Assembly (NCBI GenBank): GCA_039654915.1
Contig: CM077598.1
Span: forward strand, 74,304,041-74,368,040
Direction of reading: 5' to 3'
Source: Aquilaria yunnanensis
Lineage: Eukaryota; Streptophyta; Magnoliopsida; Malvales; Thymelaeaceae
Length of the DNA: 64,000 bases
Numbering within the stretch: position 1 is the first letter of the stretch; the number at the start of each line of letters is the position of its first letter. A program made the position numbers and the translations under genes. The notes beneath the pieces were generated by a model. It did not search any database, had not been told where the DNA came from, and worked only from the letters and a program-made list of their open reading frames with translations. Shown one piece after another: positions 57,801 through 64,000 of this stretch.

Positions 57801-60683
57801 ACGTTCCACCCTTAGTGATGAAAGCTATCTTTTCCTCATCTTCGGGATCCATCCTTATTTGATGATACCCACTGAAGGCGTCTAGGAAACTTAGGAGCCC
57901 GTATTCGGCAGTTGAATCCACCAATTGGTCTATTGGTGGGAGAGGGTATGAATCTTTTGAGCAAGCATCGTTCAAGTTTCTGAAGTCAATGCACATTCGG
58001 AGCTTATTGCTCCCTTCTTTTATGGCAATAACCACATTGCTTAACCATTCGGGATACTTGACCTCCCTGATTATATCTGCGTCCAGTAAGCGCTGTACTT
58101 TGGTTTTGACGAAGTTATTGTTATGGACTGAGATGCCCCGTTTCTTTTGCCGGACAGGTTTTGCTTACGGACTTACTTTAAGGCTATGTTGTATTATGCG
58201 AGGGTCTACTCCTGGCATATCATTCGGCGAGTAGGCAAATAAGTTTTTATTCATCAGTAGAAAGGATACAATTATTTTCTTGTCACCTTCGGCCAAGTTT
58301 TTCCCTATTCGGGTATTTCGGCCTAGGACAAGTTCCACTTCTTCCACTTCCATTTCTACCTTCACGGGGTCTTTTGCCTTTCCCTCTTTTGGCTTTCCGT
58401 CTGGGAAAGCCTCTGCCTCTATGGTTTGTGCGAAGTTGGTTGCTGGAGCTTTTCGTGCCTTGACGAACACCCTCCTTACTTCGCCCTGATCGATGAAGAT
58501 TTCTGCATCTCCAGCCTTAGTAGCAAAAGTGACAATTAGGTACTTTACATCAGGGTGAATGTGCAGATTTCCTTGTGTTTGTCTTCCAAGGATGGCTTGT
58601 ATGATGAAGGAACATCCATGACGATGAACCTTGCCATTGTGGAGGCAAATAGTTTGTCTGCCCCATCAACTGAGGCCCCTTTCATCATCAGGGGGAGGTC
58701 AATCCATCCAACGACTGGTAGTTCGGATCGTCCTACCCCAAAGGTGGGCAAAGTGACAGGCTTGAGATCGGTGCTGGATATGCCCAAGCTCGGCAGCAGA
58801 TGAGAGAATAGGACGTCGGCATTTGATCCAACGTCAAGCAACACTCTCTTGACGTCCCAATTTCCTATCCTCGCCATAACCAACAGCGGATCATCATGAG
58901 GGAAAATGATGGTGGAACCATCTTTGCGGGTCAGCTTCCTCGACGGACTTTGATATTCCATAACTGCTATTTCTCTGGCCTTCCTCTTTCTTTCTGAGGA
59001 AGGGAGTCCTATCGTGATTGTTTGTATTATTCCCGCCGGAGGTGGCAGATGCCTTTTTGGACTTCGGTTCCTCTGTCTGTCGGAGCCGTAGTCCTCGTCT
59101 TTGGCCTTTCCTTCTTCCTCCCTCATTTCTTTCGGAGAAGGCATTCGCAGATACCGCCAAAGTTGGCCCTGCTTTATCAGCGACTCTATATATTTTTTCA
59201 ATTGGAATCAGTCTTCCGTGGCATGGCCATCGTCATGGTGGAACTGGCAGAACTTTTTCAGGTTCTTTTTATTCTCAGTGGCCATGGCCCTCGGCTGCTG
59301 AATCTGGGTCCCCTGTCTCTCCATCGTCATGAGGATGTTGGTCCTCGTGGTACTCAAGGGTGTGAAGGTTGATGATTTCCTTCCTTTAAACCTTTGAGGT
59401 CGTCCTGCCTGTTCGGCCGGATACCTCATTTGCTGGCTAGACCCTCCAGCACGGATATGCTCAGACTTCGGTCCGCCCATTCTCAGCTCCTCGGCTGTCA
59501 TGTGATGTTCAGCCCTTCGGTAGAATTCTCCCAGCGTGTCCGGGGGATCCTTGGAGAACTTGTAGCAGAGCTATGAGTCCCGCCGAAGGCCCCGTAGCAT
59601 GGCAAGGATGTGTATTTCAGACCGAAAGTCTGGGACACTTAGGGCCTCTCTGTTAAACCTTTCGACATAATCGCGAATGGTTTCTCCATTCTTCTGTGCT
59701 ATGTCGAACATCTAGACGGGCATCTTTGCCGTCGGCCTGCTTCCAATGAATTGTTAGGTGAAGGCGGTGGATAGTTCCTGAAACTCCCTGATGGTTCCGG
59801 GAGCGAATGAGTTGTATCACACTGTTGCTGGCCCTGTAAGGGTGACCTCAAAGCACTTGCATAGGGTGGCATTGTCAGCACCATGCAACACCATGCTGCA
59901 TTTGTACTTCGTCAGATGGGCCAATGGATCAGTCCGGCCATCATAAGTTTCCAGCCGAAGTACCCGGAAGTCACTCGGCATAGCCACTTCGACCACCGTT
60001 CGGGTGAACGGCGATTCATCGCCAACAAAAGTGTCAGATAGCCTAGCCCAGACTGGCTTCCGAGCTACCTGTTTCTCTACTCTCTCCAACCTTGTCAACG
60101 ATTTCTCCATGAGGAGCGTGGCACTGGGCCCTTCGTCCTGGTGCTCTGGGAAGGGTGACTGTCGGTGCCTCTTTGTCGACTGACTTCGGACTCGAGGGGA
60201 TGGCGACCTCACCTCGAGTTATGAGCTCCATTGGCGAGGAGTCTTTGGCTGCTCGTACCCCCTTCGCCTCGCAGACCGTGCCCCGAGGGGTATATTTTCT
60301 GTCGAGGATTCATCGCGCGGGTCCCCACTCCCCGTACTGCGATAGATTGACTTCGGGCTCCTCTCCCGAGGGCGTACTGGCGAGGGGCGCCTTTGGGCCT
60401 GAGTCGGTTGCGGCCACCTTCGGTCTATTTGCGGTGTCACCTCAGCTACAATAGAACGCTGGAAGTCGCGTAGAAAGCTCATGGTTATGACTGGAGGACG
60501 CTCTTCCTCAGGCGAGGAAGTCCCTGGTAGGGTTTGCTCAGTGGCCGTTTCGACTTCAGGCGCGGACGGGGACTTCGGAAGTCCCATGTCCTTAGAACGC
60601 CGAGTCTCCACAACGGCGACCTGAGGGTGGTTTCCCATAGACGACGCCAAATGATGCCCAGCAGCATCTTCGTCATGTGACAT
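54808..60683 (-). pseudogene. E5 gag-pol, truncated in integrase
   Basis: It starts at the LTR-borne ATG (60683). Gag fragments lie to about 59200. The zinc knuckle reads CQFHHDDGHATED; its final Cys codon is changed. Protease LLDVGSN near 58830 has Val where other copies have the second Asp. A one-base loss lies near 58599. RT is split by S4 at ATAAA inside the catalytic YVDD region (56717-57698). RNase H, archaeal-type RNase H and the integrase finger follow, and the core stops at DNESQFIDKG where the E4 3' LTR begins. Many stops. Confidence 0.88.
56722..57693 (-). mobile_element. S4: solo LTR of the E1 type (972 bp)
   Basis: TGATGCCC...GGCTATCA on plus, flanked by perfect ATAAA duplications (56717-56721 and 57694-57698). 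The E5 RT frame continues across it. It closely matches 27735-28707. Confidence 0.95.
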
Positions 60684-61498
60684 TGTGACTTCGGGAAGGG
60701 CTTCCTGAGAGGGAGAACATCTGGTGCAAAGGTTTCCAAGAGGAGCGTGCCTGAAATGGTCAGAAAAGAGGGTTAGGAGGTCCCCGGAGTGTTTCTCCTA
60801 GGAGGAGCCTCCGATGCCCATGTCAATGTCCTGAGGGGAGATGGGGGAAGAACACTAGGAGGTTCGATGGCCTTGCCTGTGTGTGTGCTTTTTAAAGGTG
60901 AGAGAAGGTCTGATCCTTTGCCAAGTCCTATTTCCTAGTATTTATAGAGGTGCCCACCCCGTTCAGATCGTAACACGTGTTCGGTTGGATGAGATTCGTA
61001 TTTCCGGGCGTAGGGGGCAGATAGCTGTTTTGTAGGCTCCTTGGGTCTGAGATCGAGACAGGTCGTGACAGGACTTGACAGTGTCGGCGCATCAGACCGC
61101 CGTTCTAGGCGGCGTTAGCGCCTATGGGCGACATGTCAGAGGCTTCTTAAATGCTCCTGCCGGATTCCCGAGGTCCTCTTGGCGAGGTTGTCCTTTGGTA
61201 CGGACGTCCTTCTTCGGGAGACGTACCCGCAGTTCGGGGGTACCGCCTTCGGGGAGATTCTTCTCCTGCTTGGGATAGCTAGACCTTCGCCTCCGAAGGC
61301 GATCTCCTTGGTCTCCCGAGGGAGCCGGTAACGTCCTTGAAGTCCCTGGCGTATTATCCGAAGTCCCGAGTTTAAGGCGTTTTGGCTTTGCTCCTTCCGA
61401 GGTCAATGACAGTGCCTCTTTCGGCTGACATCACACTCTCCGACTATATTTTTGGTAGGAAGTGTGTACTGAGAGGGATGGTAGCCCTTCGGCTATCA
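60652..61498 (-). repeat. E5 5' LTR (847 bp)
   Basis: TGATGCCC...GGCTATCA on plus. TATTTATA near 60940. PBS variant at 60632-60649. Beyond 61498 a second copy of the LTR-start segment follows, so the true outer boundary may be 61680. Confidence 0.75.
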
Positions 61499-61680
61499 CC
61501 GAGGGTGCCGGTAACATCCTTGAAATTCCTAACGTACTAGCCGAAGTCCCGAGTTTGAGGTGTTTGACTTCGCTCCTTTCGAGGTCAGTGATAGCGCCTC
61601 TCTCGCATTACGTCAGGCTTCCCGACCACACTTTTGGCAGGAAGTATGTACTGAGAGAGGTGAAACCCTTTCGGCTATCA
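61499..61680 (-). repeat. Second copy of the LTR-start segment (182 bp)
   Basis: It aligns with 61319-61498, sharing GTGTACTGAGAG/ATGTACTGAGAG and the terminal CGGCTATCA. It is either a tandem duplication in the E5 LTR or a piece of another minus-strand LTR. Confidence 0.7.
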
Positions 61681-64000
61681 ATCATGTCACACAACGATGA
61701 TGCGGAAGGGCATCATTTGGCGCCGTCTATGGGAAACATCTCCCAAGTCACCGTCGTAGAAACTCAGTGCTCAAAGGACAAAGGGCTCCCGAAGTCCACC
61801 TCCGCGCCGGATGCTCAGCCGGCGACCTAGCAGCCCATGGTAGAGACTTCTACATCGGAGGACGATCGCCCCCTTACAGTAACGATGAATTTCTTGCGAG
61901 ACTTCCAACACTCCATCGTCGCTGAAGTAGCTCAGCAGCTTGACCGGAGGTGGCCTTACCCCCCACCGGTCCGAAGGGCCATCTCCTCGGCAGCACCTCG
62001 GGAGAGAAGCTCGGGGTCCAGCCACCAGAGTTCTAGAAGAGAAGCCTCTCTTGACACGTCTTCTATGGAGGACACACCACCTAGGGCGTGACCCACTGGG
62101 GAAGGGCCCCAAAGGAGGCTAGGACGCCCCGCCGGCGGAGTCCATCCCCGTGCCGAAGGTCCTAGTCTCATCGCAGCCGAAGTTACTCTTCGATAAGGAG
62201 AAGAAGTTCGCCACTATGGGTGAACACTAGGCAGCAAAGGGAAGCTAGCATAACTGTCCTTATGGAGAGAATCCTCAAAAGACTAGAAATGGTTGAGAGA
62301 TAAATCTCCCGAAAACCAGTCTGGTCAAGGCTGTCCGACACTTACACTGGAGAAGAGTCACCTTTTGTACGGGAGGTGGTGGAGGCGCCCATGCCTAGTG
62401 ATTTCAGGGTACCATGGCTAGAAACCTACGATGGGCGTAGCAACCCTCAGGCGCACCTCACAAAGTAAAAACGGAGCATGATGCTCCACAGCGTCAATGA
62501 CGCCACCCTCTGCAAGTGCTTTGAGGTGACCCTCTCCGGTCCGGCAAAAGCATTGTACAACTCCCTGGCTCATGGAACCCTGCTGTGTTTCCAGGAACTG
62601 TCTACTGCCTTCATTCAGCAGTTAATTGGCAGCAGGCCAACAACCAAGATGCCAGGACAAAAGTTCGACATTGAACAGCGGAGTGGGGAGACCATCTGCG
62701 ACTACGTCGAAAGGTTCAATAGATAAGCACTAAACGTGCCAGACTTTTGGCCCAAGATCTGTATCCTCGCAATAACAAGAGGACTTCGGAGGGATTCCCA
62801 GCTCTTCTACGAGTTCTCTAAGGACCCTCCAGACACTTTGGGAGAGTTCTACCGGTGGGTTGAACAGCACATGCTGGCCGAAGAACTCAGGATGGGGGTA
62901 CCAAAGATGGAACACCCTCGGTCCGAAGGACCAAGTCACCAACCTCGATACCAAAATGAGGTTAGAGGAAGGCCCCAAAAGCAGAGGGCGAAAAGGCCGA
63001 TGACGTTCACTCCTCTGAACGCCGTAAGAGCCAGCATTCTTATGGACTTGGAAAGGCGAGGGACTACAGTCCCAAGGCCAAAGGCCATGACCTCGGAAAA
63101 TAAGAAGAATATGTAGAAAATTTTCCAATACCACCGAGACCATGCCCACAATACTGAAGACTGCTTCTAGTTAAGGAAGTACATTGAGCCCTAATAAAAC
63201 AAGGCCAGGTTCGTCGGTACCTCCGGATGCCTTCTCCAAAGGGAAGAAAGGAGGAACAGGGAAGAGGGGATGAGGAGGACTACGATTCCGACAGACGTCG
63301 GGACTGAAGTCCTTGAAAGAATCCACCACCATCGGCCGGGGTCATCCAAACCATCACCACAGGGATACCCTCAGCTAAAAGAAAAATGAAGATAATGGAG
63401 ATCTCCATAATGGAGTACGAGAACTCGCCGAACAGGCTTGATCGCAGAGACAGGTCCACGGTGAAGTTCCCCAACGATGACCCACTCCTTGTCACGGCAA
63501 GGATAGGGAGCTGGGACGTCAAAATAGTACTCCTGGATGATGGTTCCAACACTGAAGTCATATTCTCTCATCTACTGCCTAAACTAGGCATCTCAAGAGG
63601 TGACCTAAACATAGTCAATTCCCCCACCTTTGGGGTTGGGCCGTCCGAGCTCCCAGTCCTTGGATGCATCGATCTACCTTTAATGTTAAAAGGGACCTCG
63701 ACTCAGAGTTGCGAAGAACTATTTGCCTTTATTTTGAAGAGATTCATCATCATTGACGTTCCTTCATCATACAACGCTATCCTCGGGAGGCAAACTCAAG
63801 GAAATCTTCACATCGATCCGGATGTGAAGTACTTAATGGTCACCTTCGCGACCAAAGAAGGAAATGCAGAGATGTTCATCGACCAAGCTGAAGTCAAGAA
63901 GGTCTTCACCAGGGCCAGACAAAGCCCGGTCAAAGTCCAAGTACAGACTTCGGCTATGGAAATCACGGCAGACAAAATGACCACAAGAGAGGAAGCACAA
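61681..64000 (+). pseudogene. E6 gag-protease, partial and decayed, runs off right edge
   Basis: The first 35 bases are the end of an LTR (CATCA at 61711-61715), with the PBS variant at 61718-61735. The gag ATG at 61684 reads across both. Stops appear by 61830 and again near 62090, shifts before 62478, and a stop at 62724. The knuckle region (about 63125-63170) has Tyr for the first Cys-side residue and a TAG. Protease LLDDGSNTE lies at 63532-63558. The rest of the LTR is absent because E5 sits there. Confidence 0.82.

Overview
This window is a block of nested LTR retrotransposons from a flowering-plant nuclear genome. The Tat-lineage Ty3/gypsy and chromovirus content suggests a eudicot, but the species cannot be named from it. 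I recognise no host single-copy gene, tRNA, rRNA or CRISPR array. Almost everything belongs to one Tat-lineage family, called E0 to E7 here. It has LTRs of about 860-975 bp running TGAT...ATCA, a PBS beginning TGGCGCCGT, and one long gag-protease-RT-RNaseH-aRNaseH-integrase frame. In the complete copies a second gene follows pol on the opposite strand. Two other families appear: a decayed chromodomain-bearing Ty3/gypsy element, and a 1.4-kb solo-LTR family (S1-S3) with TGTTA/CAACA ends.

Layout. 1-3186: 5' end of a young minus-strand element, E0, inserted in the 3' LTR of E1. 3187-28707: E1 (minus), split in its gag by E2 (11619-26239, minus, target duplication TCAGT). E2 in turn carries three solo LTRs: S1 in its 3' LTR, S2 in its 3' noncoding region and S3 in its RT, with one imperfect and two perfect 5-bp duplications. 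28708-34647: E3 (minus), whose 3' half was displaced beyond the left edge when E1 inserted. 34648-36037: remnant of an older element, E7. 36038-41509: chromovirus remnant (minus). 41510-44016: noncoding, LTR-like. 44017-54807: E4, a full-length but decayed plus-strand copy. 54808-61680: E5 (minus), truncated in integrase and carrying a solo LTR, S4, with duplication ATAAA. 61681-64000: E6 (plus), running off the right edge.

Working parts. The LTR promoter (TATAAATA) drives gag-pol, and the first AUG lies inside the LTR, so gag is read through the LTR end and the PBS. The second gene has its own G-box and TATA box just inside the 3' LTR. It is transcribed toward pol and has four exons joined by three short GT-AG introns. 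It encodes a protein with what I recognise as the plant Transposase_28 ('putative gypsy type transposon') domain, a basic patch, a coiled coil and a conserved C-terminal block. The E1 copy is open from end to end (733 codons plus stop) although E1's pol has five stops. Between the two convergent genes lies a tandem-repeat array of about 56-bp units. This antisense, intron-bearing accessory gene is the most interesting system in the window.
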